NCBI RefSeq assembly: GCF_009696675.1
Contig: NZ_VULN01000007.1
Coordinates: forward strand, 1 to 64,000
Length of the DNA: 64,000 bases
DNA from: Acidaminococcus fermentans
GTDB taxonomy: Bacteria > Bacillota > Negativicutes > Acidaminococcales > Acidaminococcaceae
Reading direction: 5' to 3'
Of this stretch, positions 26,176-35,300 are shown piece after piece. Position 1 is the stretch's first letter. Each line of letters starts with the position of its first letter. The notes beneath the pieces are model-generated. The model was not told the DNA's origin. It saw only the letters and a list, made by a program, of their open reading frames with translations, and made no database searches. A program made the position numbers and the translations under genes.

Positions 26176-26204
26176 TTTAAAGAGGCGGAGATTCCGCAAT
26201 TCAA
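26176..26204 (-). promoter_or_regulatory. Candidate promoter of minus-strand pair
   Basis: On the minus strand TTGAAT is followed after 17 bases by TTTAAA in AT-rich DNA, 26 bases before the first gene. The spacer contains CGGAATCTCCG, a short palindrome that could be an operator. The -10 match is imperfect. Confidence 0.4.
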
Positions 26205-26236
26205 TGCTTTAGCAAATTATATAATAGGAGACTATT

Positions 26237-27502
26237 ATGTTCAATCCATTTACCTGGTTTAGGACCAGAGACAAGCCCCAAAACAGCCTTCTGGGAGGCG
26301 GACACTGGTTCTTTTTCGGAGGTTCTTCTTCCGGGAAGGCGGTGAACGAGCGGTCCGCCATGCAGATGACAGCAGTTTACGCCTGCGTCCGGGTCCTTTC
26401 GGAATCCATTGCAGGACTTCCCCTTCATCTCTTTCGGTACAACCGGGAGGGAAATGGGAAGATGCGGGATTTCAACCATCCTCTGGCCGGGCTTCTCCAT
26501 GATGCCCCGAACCCGGAGATGACCAGCTTCGTCTTTCGGGAGACTCTCATGACCCACCTTCTGCTGTGGGGGAATGCTTTCGCCCAGATCATCCGGAACG
26601 GACGGGGCCAGGTGGTAGCCTTGTATCCCCTGATGCCGGACCGGATGGAAGTGTGCCGGGACGGAGATGGGGAGATTTACTATCTCTACACCAAAGCCAC
26701 GGACGAGAACCCAAAAATCAAAGAATACGGCACCGTCCGGCTCCGGAAGGAGAACGTGATGCACATTCCCGGCCTGGGGTTTGACGGCCTGGTGGGATAT
26801 TCTCCCATTGCCATGGCCAAGAACGCCATCGGCATGGCCATTGCTTGTGAGGAGTTCGGGGCCAAGTTCTTTGCCAACGGGGCTTCTCCCAGCGGCGTCC
26901 TGGAGCATCCGGGGACCATCAAGGATCCTCAGCGGGTCCGGGAAGCCTGGCAGTCCCAATTTGGAGGCAGCAGCAATGCGGGGAAGGTGGCCGTATTGGA
27001 AGAGGGCATGAAGTATTCGCCCATTGGCATCTCTCCAGACCAGGCCCAGTTCCTGGAAACCCGGAAGTTCCAGATTGACGAGATTGCCCGAATCTTCCGG
27101 GTCCCCCCTCACATGATCGGAGACCTGGAAAAATCCACCTTCTCCAATATCGAGCAGCAGTCTCTGGAATTTGTGAAATACACCCTAGGCCCCTGGGTGG
27201 CCCGGTGGGAACAGGCCATGGACCAATCTCTTCTGACCCCGGAAGAACGGACCCGATATGAAATCCACTTCAATGTGGACGGGCTTCTCCGGGGCGACTA
27301 CGAAAGCCGGATGAACGGCTATGCCGTAGGCCGCCAGAACGGGTGGCTATCTGCCAACGATATCCGGGAACTGGAGAACATGAACCGGATCCCGGAAGAA
27401 GAGGGCGGGGATCTGTATCTCATCAACGGAAATATGACGAAATTAAAAGATGCCGGCCTTTTTGCAGGCTCTGGCAATAAGGAGGAACCCCATGAAACGT
27501 AA
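26237..27502 (+). CDS. HK97-family portal protein
   Basis: This 421-aa protein is a phage portal, the ring at the capsid vertex through which DNA is packaged. Visible family segments are VYACVRVLSESIAGLPLHLF, HPLAGLLHDAPNPEMT, LLWGNAFAQIIRN and the FRVPPHMIGDLEKSTFSNIE block. ATAGGAG precedes ATG 26237. The gene overlaps the protease by 11 bases, and portal-protease-capsid is the standard HK97 order. Its length is normal for the family. Confidence 0.93.
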   Translation: MFNPFTWFRTRDKPQNSLLGGGHWFFFGGSSSGKAVNERSAMQMTAVYACVRVLSESIAGLPLHLFRYNREGNGKMRDFNHPLAGLLHDAPNPEMTSFVFRETLMTHLLLWGNAFAQIIRNGRGQVVALYPLMPDRMEVCRDGDGEIYYLYTKATDENPKIKEYGTVRLRKENVMHIPGLGFDGLVGYSPIAMAKNAIGMAIACEEFGAKFFANGASPSGVLEHPGTIKDPQRVREAWQSQFGGSSNAGKVAVLEEGMKYSPIGISPDQAQFLETRKFQIDEIARIFRVPPHMIGDLEKSTFSNIEQQSLEFVKYTLGPWVARWEQAMDQSLLTPEERTRYEIHFNVDGLLRGDYESRMNGYAVGRQNGWLSANDIRELENMNRIPEEEGGDLYLINGNMTKLKDAGLFAGSGNKEEPHET

Positions 27503-28205
27503 ATTTTGGAACTGGGTGAAGAACGAAGGCGAAGAAGCCCGCACCCTGTACCTTTCCGGGGAAATCTCCGATGAAACCTGGTTCGGGGATGAAGTGACCC
27601 CTAAAATGTTCAAAGACGAGCTGATGGCCGGGAGCGGAGATATTACCATCTGGATCAATTCCCCTGGGGGAGATGTGTTTGCGGCAGCCCAGATCTATAA
27701 CATGCTCATGGACTATCCCGGTCGGGTAACTGTGAAGATTGATGGGCTGGCGGCTTCTGCAGCCAGTGTCATTGCCATGGCCGGGAGCCAGGTGGAAATG
27801 TCCCCGGTGGCCATGATGATGATCCACAATCCCATCACGGTGGCCATCGGGGACAGTAAGGAGATGCAGAAAGCCATCGATATGCTGGCTGAAGTGAAGG
27901 AAAGCATCGTAAACGCCTATGAAATCAAGACGGGCCTGTCCCGGAACAAGATTTCCAGGCTGATGGATGCAGAATCCTGGTTCAACGCAAAAAAAGCGGT
28001 GGAACTGGGGTTTGCGGATTCCATCCTCTATACGGAAGAGAATAAAGAGGGAGAGTCGGACGTAGATGCCATGCTTTTTAGTCGGGCAGCCGTTACGAAT
28101 TCTCTTTTGACTAAACTGTCCATCAATAAGAAAACAAAAGAACCTGCAAACGACAAGGTCCCCGCGGACAAACTCATGAAGCGGCTGGGCCTTCTTGTGC
28201 ATTAA
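27492..28205 (+). CDS. ClpP-like prohead protease
   Basis: This 237-aa protein is a ClpP-type serine protease that matures the phage prohead. WINSPGGDVFAAAQIYNML binds the product strand, GLAASAASVIAMAGS holds the catalytic Ser and VAMMMIHNP the catalytic His. The C-terminal region (about 175-237) is a phage extension. ATG 27492 is preceded by AAGGAGG. It lies between portal and capsid genes as expected and would cleave the capsid N-terminal delta domain. Confidence 0.92.
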   Translation: MKRKFWNWVKNEGEEARTLYLSGEISDETWFGDEVTPKMFKDELMAGSGDITIWINSPGGDVFAAAQIYNMLMDYPGRVTVKIDGLAASAASVIAMAGSQVEMSPVAMMMIHNPITVAIGDSKEMQKAIDMLAEVKESIVNAYEIKTGLSRNKISRLMDAESWFNAKKAVELGFADSILYTEENKEGESDVDAMLFSRAAVTNSLLTKLSINKKTKEPANDKVPADKLMKRLGLLVH

Positions 28206-28217
28206 GGAGGAATATCC

Positions 28218-29414
28218 ATGAATCAGATTCTGAAACTGAGAGAAGAAAGAGCCAACACCTGGGAAATGGCTAAAGCCTTCCTGGAATCCCATAGGGACAA
28301 AGACGGCATGGTCTCTGCGGAAGACAGCGCTGTTTACGACCGGATGGAAGAAAAAGTGGTGGCCCTGGGAAAAGAAATCGAACGGCTGGAACGCCAGCGG
28401 AACATCGATGATGAAATGAATAAGACTATTGATACGGCACTCAAGGTCAATCCCGGTGCCGGAAACCTGAAACCGGACACCAAAGTGGGACGGGCCAGCG
28501 ATGCCTACACCAAAGCCTTCTGGCAGGCCTTCCGGGGGAAGGGCAACATCCAGGAAATCAAAGACACCCTGACCATCGGTTCTGATCCCGAAGGCGGGTA
28601 CCTGGTCCCGGATGAATACGAACACACTCTGGTGGCAGCCCTCCAAGAAGAGAACTTCTTCCGCAGCCTGGCCCATACCATCCGCACGTCTTCCGGGGAC
28701 CACACGATCCCTGTTGTAGCCAGCCATGGGGAAGCGGCCTGGATGGAAGAAGGCAGTGTCTATCCGGAAAGCGATGACACCTTCAGCCAGGTGAACTTGG
28801 GAGCCCATAAGCTGGGGACTGCCATCCGGGTCTCCGAAGAACTGATGAATGACAGCGTCTTTGACCTGGAAAGCTACATCACTCAGGAATTTGCCAGACG
28901 GATCGGCACTAAGGAAGAAGAAGCCTTCCTGGTGGGCGATGGCCAGCATAAACCTATGGGTGTGTTCCAGGGAGCGGAAGTGGGAGTGACGGCCGGGAAG
29001 ACCGCCATCACCTTCGATGACATGATGGATCTGTACCACAGCCTGAGAACCCCCTACCGCAGAAATGCTTCCTGGATCCTGAACGATTCCACGGTAAAAG
29101 CCATCCGGAAACTGAAGGACAACAACGGCAACTACATCTGGCAGCCTTCTGTCCAGGTGGGCCAGCCGGACCGGATCCTTAGCCTGCCGTATCGCACGTC
29201 TTCTTTCGTGCCGGAACTGGCGGCCGGCAACAAGGTCATTGCCCTGGGGGACTACTCCTACTACTGGATTGCCGACCGTCAGGGCCGGAAGTTCAAACGG
29301 CTCAGTGAACTCTATGCAGCCAACGGGCAGATCGGATTTCTGGCCAGCGAACGGGTGGATGGCCGCCTGATCCTGCCGGAAACCGTAAAAGTCCTGCAGG
29401 TCCAGGCCGGTTGA
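28218..29414 (+). CDS. HK97-fold major capsid protein
   Basis: This 398-aa major head protein has a helical N-terminal delta-like domain (1 to about 95, with VVALGKEIERLERQRNID) probably removed by the protease. The HK97 fold follows: GGYLVPDEYEHTLVAAL, TIPVVASHGEAAWMEEG, LGAHKLGTAIRVSEELMNDS and FLVGDGQHKPMGVF. AAGGAGG precedes ATG 28218, 12 bases after the protease stop. It forms the icosahedral shell. Confidence 0.94.
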   Translation: MNQILKLREERANTWEMAKAFLESHRDKDGMVSAEDSAVYDRMEEKVVALGKEIERLERQRNIDDEMNKTIDTALKVNPGAGNLKPDTKVGRASDAYTKAFWQAFRGKGNIQEIKDTLTIGSDPEGGYLVPDEYEHTLVAALQEENFFRSLAHTIRTSSGDHTIPVVASHGEAAWMEEGSVYPESDDTFSQVNLGAHKLGTAIRVSEELMNDSVFDLESYITQEFARRIGTKEEEAFLVGDGQHKPMGVFQGAEVGVTAGKTAITFDDMMDLYHSLRTPYRRNASWILNDSTVKAIRKLKDNNGNYIWQPSVQVGQPDRILSLPYRTSSFVPELAAGNKVIALGDYSYYWIADRQGRKFKRLSELYAANGQIGFLASERVDGRLILPETVKVLQVQAG

Positions 29415-29441
29415 TGACCGCTTTAGAGGGAGGCGATGAGC

Positions 29442-29720
29442 ATGGCAGTGACGGGACTCATAACGATTGAGGAAGCCAAAGCCTATCTCCGGATAGATGG
29501 AAACGAGGAGGATGACATGATTGCCCGTCTCATCGCTTCTTCCGAGCGGCTCTGTCTGGACACCCTGCGGAAAGAAGAACCGGAAGAAACGGCGGCCTTC
29601 AAAATGGCCGTCCTTTTTTCGGTAGCCTATCTCTATGAGCACAGGGAGGATGCGGATTATCACAATCTGCTTCTCACCCTGCGCTCTCTTTTGTTTGGGG
29701 AAAGGAAGGAAGCCTTCTAG
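29442..29720 (+). CDS. Head-tail connector, gp6-like
   Basis: This 92-aa protein matches phage QLRG/gp6-like connectors: GLITIEEAKAYLRIDGNEEDDMIARLI, then FKMAVLFSVAYLYEHREDAD. It forms the adaptor ring under the portal. ATG 29442 has GAGGGAGG at good spacing; ATG 29436 is too close to it. The last base of the stop is shared with the next gene's GTG. Confidence 0.85.
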   Translation: MAVTGLITIEEAKAYLRIDGNEEDDMIARLIASSERLCLDTLRKEEPEETAAFKMAVLFSVAYLYEHREDADYHNLLLTLRSLLFGERKEAF

Positions 29721-30040
29721 TGAAAATCGGGAAGATGGATAAACGGATTACCCTTCTTAGGCCTATTCCTTCCGAAGACGGGTACGGGGGCTTTCATACG
29801 GACTATAAAGAAGAAGGGAAAATCTGGGCCCAGGTGATCCAGACAAACTATGCCGAACAGGAAGCCCAGGGGACTCCCATGAATCGGGAGCAATTGCGTC
29901 TCAAAATCCGGCCCCGAAAGGACATCAGGAGGGGCTGGCGGTTCAAGCTTTCGGGGGAAATCTATGAAATCGAGACCGTGGACAATACTTACCGGGACAG
30001 TACCACGCTGATCGTCCATCGGTATGAACAGGGGGTGTAG
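29720..30040 (+). CDS. Head-tail adaptor (head closure protein)
   Basis: The 106-aa protein fits the phage head-tail adaptor family: KMDKRITLLRPIPSEDGYGG, KIWAQVIQTNYAEQEAQGTP and WRFKLSGEIYEIETVDNTYR. It plugs or extends the connector after packaging. Translation begins at GTG 29720, overlapping the previous stop by one base; ATG 29735 is an alternative. Confidence 0.85.
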   Translation: MKIGKMDKRITLLRPIPSEDGYGGFHTDYKEEGKIWAQVIQTNYAEQEAQGTPMNREQLRLKIRPRKDIRRGWRFKLSGEIYEIETVDNTYRDSTTLIVHRYEQGV

Positions 30041-30042
30041 CC

Positions 30043-30486
30043 ATGGCCGTATTTACGGTAAAAGTTCCAGAAGGGGAACTGAGTAAGGCCATCCGGCAGA
30101 TTTCTGCCTGGGATGGGAAGACAAGACTTCGGGTGGAAGCAGTCCTGAAAAACGGGACGAACGCGGTAGCCCGGGAAGCCCGGCAGCGGGTACCGGTGCG
30201 GTCGGGAAAACTGAAGAAATCCATCAAGACCCGGTTTTCCACGGTGAAGCTGGAAGGCCAGGTGTACAGCAATGTGCCCTATGCCCATTTGGTGGAATTC
30301 GGCAGTAGGGCCCATACGGTAAGGCCCAAGAAGAAAAAGGCCCTCCGGTTCTTTAAGGGAGGCCCTGTGTTTACGAAACGGTCCCGGATTCCGGCCCAAT
30401 CTGGGAAGCCTTTCTTCAAGCCGGCCTATGACTATGTGGAACCCCAGCTGATCCGGGATGTGAAGAAAGCGATCCAGGAACCATGA
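30043..30486 (+). CDS. HK97 gp10-family tail connector
   Basis: This 147-aa protein matches the HK97 gp10-like family: AVAREARQRVPVRSGKLKKSI, YSNVPYAHLVEFGSRAH and GKPFFKPAYDYVEPQLIRDV. It participates in joining head and tail. It starts 2 bases after the previous stop and overlaps the next start (ATGA). Confidence 0.88.
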   Translation: MAVFTVKVPEGELSKAIRQISAWDGKTRLRVEAVLKNGTNAVAREARQRVPVRSGKLKKSIKTRFSTVKLEGQVYSNVPYAHLVEFGSRAHTVRPKKKKALRFFKGGPVFTKRSRIPAQSGKPFFKPAYDYVEPQLIRDVKKAIQEP

Positions 30487-30887
30487 AAAGATTACCCAAT
30501 AACGCCGTACACAAGGCCCTGGTGGCCTTTTTGAGAAACCATACAGGACTGGCCGTCTACGACTATGTCCCTCAGGAAGCGGTATTGCCGTTTATTACCC
30601 TGGGGACCATGACGGTCCAGGATAAGTCCACCAAGATAGAAGATATGACCCACCTTTCGGCCCATATCCACATTTACAGCAGCTACAAAGGACGGTACGA
30701 AATCAACACCCTGGCGGAGAAGCTGATCAACCTGTTCGGGACGGAACAACTGGATCTAACGGGAGAGGAGTTTTACGTAAACGCCCAGGGGGTGGATTTC
30801 TACGAAACCTACCCGGAGGATGAGACCGGCTACAGCGGGGTGATCACCCTGGAAGTCCTCATCCAGAACATCCATAAGGAGGAATAA
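30483..30887 (+). CDS. DUF3168 tail completion protein
   Basis: This 134-aa protein shows the DUF3168/tail-terminator pattern: HKALVAFLRNHTGLAVYDYV, LPFITLGTMTVQD, and HLSAHIHIYSSYKGRYEIN. Such proteins cap the tail tube at the head-proximal end. It is coupled to its upstream neighbour by a 4-base overlap. Confidence 0.85.
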   Translation: MKRLPNNAVHKALVAFLRNHTGLAVYDYVPQEAVLPFITLGTMTVQDKSTKIEDMTHLSAHIHIYSSYKGRYEINTLAEKLINLFGTEQLDLTGEEFYVNAQGVDFYETYPEDETGYSGVITLEVLIQNIHKEE

Positions 30888-30888
30888 T

Positions 30889-31371
30889 ATGGCAACTACA
30901 ACGTTTCCTAGCCGGAGCGAAGCCTCCAACACGGCCACTGCCGGCAAGGATTACCTTATTTATCTGAACGCGGGAGAATCCGATACTAACCCCACCTGGC
31001 TGCTCTTAGGGGGCCAGCGGAGCGGTGACCTGACCCGGCAGGCAGACGAAATCGACGCCAGCAGTAAAACGTCCAGCGGATGGAAATCCACCATCCCCGG
31101 TCTGCGGAACTGGTCCCTGGACCTGGAATCTGTGTATCTGGCCGGAGACAAGGGGGCCAAATTCCTGGAAGCCTCTTTCCTTGCAGGAAAGCAGGTCCAC
31201 ATTAAATTCGAGTATCCGGACAAAAGCTATGTGACCGGCTGGGGCTCCGTGACGGAATGCAGCCTGTCCACCCCTCATGATGACGTAGCCACCCTGTCCG
31301 GGACCATTTCCGGGGACGGTCCCTTAAGCGATTTGAAGAGTGCGGACGGTGCGACCGTAACTGGCGGCTGA
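30889..31371 (+). CDS. Major tail tube protein
   Basis: The 160-aa protein has the hallmarks of a TP901-1/phi13-like major tail protein: KDYLIYLNAGESDTNPTWLLL, GDLTRQADEIDASSKTSSGW, LAGKQVHIKFEYPDKSYVTG and TLSGTISGDGPLSD. It polymerises into the tail tube. The AAGGAGGAATA site precedes ATG 30889. Its position before the chaperone pair is standard. Confidence 0.88.
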   Translation: MATTTFPSRSEASNTATAGKDYLIYLNAGESDTNPTWLLLGGQRSGDLTRQADEIDASSKTSSGWKSTIPGLRNWSLDLESVYLAGDKGAKFLEASFLAGKQVHIKFEYPDKSYVTGWGSVTECSLSTPHDDVATLSGTISGDGPLSDLKSADGATVTGG

Positions 31372-31389
31372 GAGGAGGAGTAACATTCC

Positions 31390-31764
31390 ATGAAGAAAAT
31401 CGACTTTGAAGTCTTTGGTCCCGGCCAGTATCTGTATTTCGATATCGGTCGGCTGATCCAGGTGGAAAACATCACCGGCAAAAGCGCCGGGGACATTATC
31501 CGGAACCAGGAACTGAACCTGGGAATCCTGACGGCCCTTCTTTCTATCGGCCTCCGGCAGCACGGCATCAAGAATCCCCAGTGGTATGCCACCAAGATGC
31601 AGGAACTCATTGACCAGGGGCATGAGATGGAAGAATTCGTCCAGCCTGTGGTGAAGGCTATTGCTGGTTCCGGAATTCTGGGGAAAGAAGTGTACTATGC
31701 TATCTTTCCGGAAGAAGACCCTGGTAAAGAACAGGGCAAGGGAAAAGCGAAGCCAAAAAACTGA
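31390..31764 (+). CDS. Tail assembly chaperone, short (gpG-like) product
   Basis: This 124-aa protein is the zero-frame tail chaperone lying between tube and tape measure genes. It is rich in hydrophobic and helical segments (GQYLYFDIGRLIQVENITG) and ends KAKPKN. The end of the gene contains the slippery heptamer A_AAA_AAC right before the TGA, so a fraction of ribosomes should shift to -1 and make the longer fusion. GAGGAGG precedes the ATG. Confidence 0.85.
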   Translation: MKKIDFEVFGPGQYLYFDIGRLIQVENITGKSAGDIIRNQELNLGILTALLSIGLRQHGIKNPQWYATKMQELIDQGHEMEEFVQPVVKAIAGSGILGKEVYYAIFPEEDPGKEQGKGKAKPKN

Positions 31765-32111
31765 CGGCGGGACAGGAAGAAGTCCCGTCTTTTAACGACT
31801 GGCTGCGGTGGGCGGAAGAAGTAGCCTATGGCCTCCTGCATCTTCTGCCTGCCCAGTTTTATGCGTTAACTCCCCTGGAATTGGACCGGATGGCCGAGTG
31901 CCGGGTAAAGGCAGAAGAACGGAAGAAATGGGCGACTGCCTATTGGGTGGCCTGTCTCATGAGCGTCCACACCCGGAAACCGGTACGGACAGAGAAGCTG
32001 ATGAAACCCTTCCTGCCCAAAAAGACAAGCAGTGAAATCGTAGCAGAACGGGATGCCTTCTTCGAGGAATTCAGACGGAAAGGAGCTGACGGAAATGGCA
32101 ACCATCGCTGA
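31390..32111 (+). CDS. Tail assembly chaperone, -1 frameshift (gpGT-like) fusion
   Basis: A -1 slip at 31755-31761 (A_AAA_AAC, followed directly by TGA) fuses the 124-aa chaperone to a 116-residue -1 extension ending at 32111, for about 240 residues. The extension begins ...KKLTAGQEEVPSFNDWLRW and has no start codon or ribosome site of its own at its beginning. That supports production by frameshift. G/GT pairs bind the tape measure and tube subunits during tail assembly in lambda and most siphophages. The 3' end overlaps the tape measure start. Confidence 0.8.
31755..31761 (+). promoter_or_regulatory. Programmed -1 ribosomal frameshift site A_AAA_AAC
   Basis: The zero frame reads CCA AAA AAC TGA; the heptamer A_AAA_AAC is a classical bacterial -1 slippery sequence. 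Immediate placement before the stop codon and an open -1 frame of 116 codons make programmed frameshifting very likely. Confidence 0.85.
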
Positions 32112-35100
32112 CCTTCTGGTAAAGATCGGGGCGGATACTTCTGATCTCCGGAAAGAACTCAATGCAACCAAACGTCAGATCAAGACCGCCTTCGGGAGCG
32201 AGGCTCTGGACGTTTCGAAGAAATCCCTGGCCGTCTTAGGCGGCATCGGGGCCGGCCTGGCTGCCCTGGGAGTGGCATCTGTGAAAGCAGGGGCCAGTCT
32301 CCAGAGTACCAAGACTGCCTTCACCAATATGCTGGGGAGCGCAGAAAAAGCACAGGACTTCCTGGGGAAGATGCAGGACTTTGCAGCAAAGACGCCTTTT
32401 GAATTCAGTCAGGTGTTTCAGGCGGCTCAGAAGTTCATCGCTTTCGGGTTTTCTGCCGAGCAGGTCATTCCCACATTAACAGCGGTAGGGGATGCAGCAG
32501 CTGGCGTTGGGCTTGGGGCGGAAGGCATCAACCGGATCACCCTGGCTTTGGGCCAGATGGCCGCCAAGTCCAAGGTCCAGGCCGGTGAAATGATGCAGCT
32601 TACCGAAACCGGGATCCCTGCCTGGAAGATGCTGGCAGACCAGATCGGTGTGTCTGTGCCGGAAGCCATGAGCATGGTGTCCAAGGGAGCCATTGACGCG
32701 GCAACGGGCATCACGGCCTTAGTCGGCGGCATGGAGCAGTCCTTTGGGGGCATGATGGATCAGCAGAGCCAGACCATCAGCGGTACCTGGTCCACCCTGA
32801 TGGATGGGCTGGAACAGTCTGCGGCCCAGGTAGGGCTCCAGCTTGCGGAAGCCCTGAACCTGACGGGGATTTTCCAGTCCCTGGGGGATATGCTGACGAA
32901 CTTTGCGGCCACGGTCCAGTCTTCCGGTCTTACGGAAGCCCTTATGACGGCCATCCCTCCTGAGTTCCAGGCGGGAATCTTACTGATTGTGAGTACCCTA
33001 ACTAGCCTTGCCATTCCGGCCATTGGACTTTTTGTGGCCAAGGTGGCCCTGATGGCGGCTCCTTTTGTGGCAGCAGTAGCGGCTGCAGCTCCTTTTATCG
33101 CGGCTGCGGCAGCGGTGGCTACGGCCCTCTATGCCATCTGGAAAAGCGGGATGACCGTGGAAGATGTGCTGGGGACTATGGGCATCAAGATGGAAACGGT
33201 CACCCGGGCTGTGGATTCTGTGCAGGCAATGATCAGTGCCGCGGCCCAGACCATCATCGCCAATCTCCAGGCAATGGAGCCGGTGTTCACCCTGGTGGCT
33301 GCCGTGATGGGAGCCGCCTTCTATGCGTCCCTCCAGATCATCGGAGCCGTGGTGAACGGGGTGCTGAACTTCATCAGTGTCCTCAGTGAATGTGTGACCT
33401 GGATTCTCAATGCCTTCACCTATCTGGTGGAAGGCATCGGTTCCTGTATCGATGAAGTGGGAAGCATTCTGTCTGACATGGCGGATAGTATTCTTCCTTC
33501 CTGGGCTTCCAGCGGCCTTTCCACTATCGCCAACTTTGTCAGCGAAGCCATTAGCTGGCTCTCCAGCTTGATCCAGAAAATCCTGGAAACCAACAATGCT
33601 CTGGGTTCCATGGGTAGCGAAAGCGGTGGAGAAGGTGGCGGGGGCAGTAGCACTCCTGCCAAACGGGAATTTAAGCTGCCGGACTTCAGCAATCTTCGAG
33701 GGGGAGGTGGGGATATCCCAGTTCCTTCTGGAGGTGGAGGCGGCGGCGGTGGTTCTGGTGGTGGCGGAGGGGGAGGAAGCTCCAGAGAAACAGATCAGTT
33801 GGCCAATGCCGCTATTCAGACCAGCAAGAGTATCGAAGAAGAATGGTTCCGGACCTTCCAGACCAAGAGTGCCCTGGTGGATCGTTGGTACAAGGAAGAA
33901 ACGGACGAACTGGAAAAATCCCGGTCTGCCAACGAGAACTACGAACGGGATAAGACCCGTCTGGCAGAGCTATATGCCCAGAAGCGCCTGGATGCCCTTT
34001 CGGAAGAACAGGCCAAAAACCGGGAACTGATGAACAAAGCCCGGGACCTGTCTTTTGATGCCGTTACTGCCAAACTTACCCTCTACGGTTCCAAACAGGA
34101 ACAGGAAGTCATGAAGATGCAGTCTGACATGGAAAAAGCGGTGGCTTCCATTGATGACAAGTACGCTAAGCTGTCCCAGGACTTCATCAGCCTTACCAGT
34201 ACGGAAAAGGCTGTGTTTCTGAATGCTTTGAAGGAAAAAGGCATCGCCTACGAACAGGCTAGCGCCAACGAAATCGCCTTTGAAAAACAGGCCAACCTGG
34301 AAAGGGCAGCGGCCTACAAAAGCTACATGGATGAACGAAATGCCTACTTTGCCCAGGGAAAAGACATCCAGGCGGCCCTGGATGAAGCCTACAACCAGAA
34401 CTCCCTGGCCATGCTCCAGGAGACTCTCACTGCAGAAATGGCCCTTCGGCAGAGCAACATCGATGCGGAAAAGTCCCTGATGGATACGTACCAGGAAGCC
34501 TATATGAATGCCCACATGGGAACTCTGGAACTCATTGCGGACATGGCATCCACCACCTTAAGCGGCCTGGAGACAGCCTTTACGGATATCCTGACCGGGG
34601 CCAAAAACGCCAAAGATGCTTTCCTGGATCTGGGGAAGGCCATGCTGAAGACCATCGCCAGCTATTTTTCCCAGATGCTCTCCGGGATGCTGGTGACGGC
34701 TCTCTTCGGAGATAAGCTCAACGCGGCCAGTGCCGCCAAGACGGTGGCTCAGGGAACGGCAGCGGCCGGGGCTCTGGCTCCTGCGGCCTGGCTGAAACTG
34801 GTCATCGACCCGTCTGCAGGTCCCATCGCTACGGGCCTTCTGACGGGAGGTACGTCCGCGGCAGTGGGCATCGGCATGGCAGCAGCTGCGTCCAATACGG
34901 CTGCCGGTGCGGCCCAGGGAGCGGGGAAGACTCCTCATTATGCCAAAGGCGGCTATTTTACAAGACCTCTTATTGGTGTCCTGGGGGATGCCGGTGACGA
35001 AGTGGCCTTACCCCTGAACAGGGCGGTGTTCGACAGCATTGCCGAAGGCATCACAAATTCCAGCGAATCTACGGACAACCGGGAAATGAACACCACGTTC

Positions 35101-35193
35101 AACAACTACGGAGACATCAACAACGCCGCAGATCTGGATGATCTGATGGATGGCTTCACCGATGCTGTCCTGGCAGGACTGAGAGGAGCGTAA
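32095..35193 (+). CDS. Tail tape measure protein
   Basis: At 1032 residues this is the largest late gene product, and it should set the length of a long non-contractile tail. It begins MATIADLLVKIGADTSDLRK, contains the tape-measure domain FTNMLGSAEKAQDFLGKMQ and GITALVGGMEQSFGGMMDQQ (about 80-240), and then hydrophobic Ala-rich segments (about 310-350). A Gly-rich linker with runs of G8 and G7 lies near 545-565. Long coiled-coil helices follow. The end, YAKGGYFTRPLIGVLGDAGDE, is typical. ATG 32095 has AAGGAG upstream; frame openness to 32053 overlaps the chaperone extension. Confidence 0.92.
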   Translation: MATIADLLVKIGADTSDLRKELNATKRQIKTAFGSEALDVSKKSLAVLGGIGAGLAALGVASVKAGASLQSTKTAFTNMLGSAEKAQDFLGKMQDFAAKTPFEFSQVFQAAQKFIAFGFSAEQVIPTLTAVGDAAAGVGLGAEGINRITLALGQMAAKSKVQAGEMMQLTETGIPAWKMLADQIGVSVPEAMSMVSKGAIDAATGITALVGGMEQSFGGMMDQQSQTISGTWSTLMDGLEQSAAQVGLQLAEALNLTGIFQSLGDMLTNFAATVQSSGLTEALMTAIPPEFQAGILLIVSTLTSLAIPAIGLFVAKVALMAAPFVAAVAAAAPFIAAAAAVATALYAIWKSGMTVEDVLGTMGIKMETVTRAVDSVQAMISAAAQTIIANLQAMEPVFTLVAAVMGAAFYASLQIIGAVVNGVLNFISVLSECVTWILNAFTYLVEGIGSCIDEVGSILSDMADSILPSWASSGLSTIANFVSEAISWLSSLIQKILETNNALGSMGSESGGEGGGGSSTPAKREFKLPDFSNLRGGGGDIPVPSGGGGGGGGSGGGGGGGSSRETDQLANAAIQTSKSIEEEWFRTFQTKSALVDRWYKEETDELEKSRSANENYERDKTRLAELYAQKRLDALSEEQAKNRELMNKARDLSFDAVTAKLTLYGSKQEQEVMKMQSDMEKAVASIDDKYAKLSQDFISLTSTEKAVFLNALKEKGIAYEQASANEIAFEKQANLERAAAYKSYMDERNAYFAQGKDIQAALDEAYNQNSLAMLQETLTAEMALRQSNIDAEKSLMDTYQEAYMNAHMGTLELIADMASTTLSGLETAFTDILTGAKNAKDAFLDLGKAMLKTIASYFSQMLSGMLVTALFGDKLNAASAAKTVAQGTAAAGALAPAAWLKLVIDPSAGPIATGLLTGGTSAAVGIGMAAAASNTAAGAAQGAGKTPHYAKGGYFTRPLIGVLGDAGDEVALPLNRAVFDSIAEGITNSSESTDNREMNTTFNNYGDINNAADLDDLMDGFTDAVLAGLRGA

Positions 35194-35300
35194 AGCCAAC
35201 CGTTGGAACAATTTTACTTATACCTGAATTTAATAGCTTTCTACAAGGGCGCCGGAAAACCGGCTGCCCTATCTTTATGCACAAAAAGGAGAGATGCACG

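Noticed and set aside
27423-29663. 746-residue minus-strand frame opposite protease and capsid genes
   Set aside because: Same shadow effect; both plus-strand genes are unambiguous and the antisense protein looks random.
31808-32035. Separate ORF between tail chaperone and tape measure
   Set aside because: The open -1 frame over the same DNA joins the chaperone through A_AAA_AAC, which explains the coding signal better.
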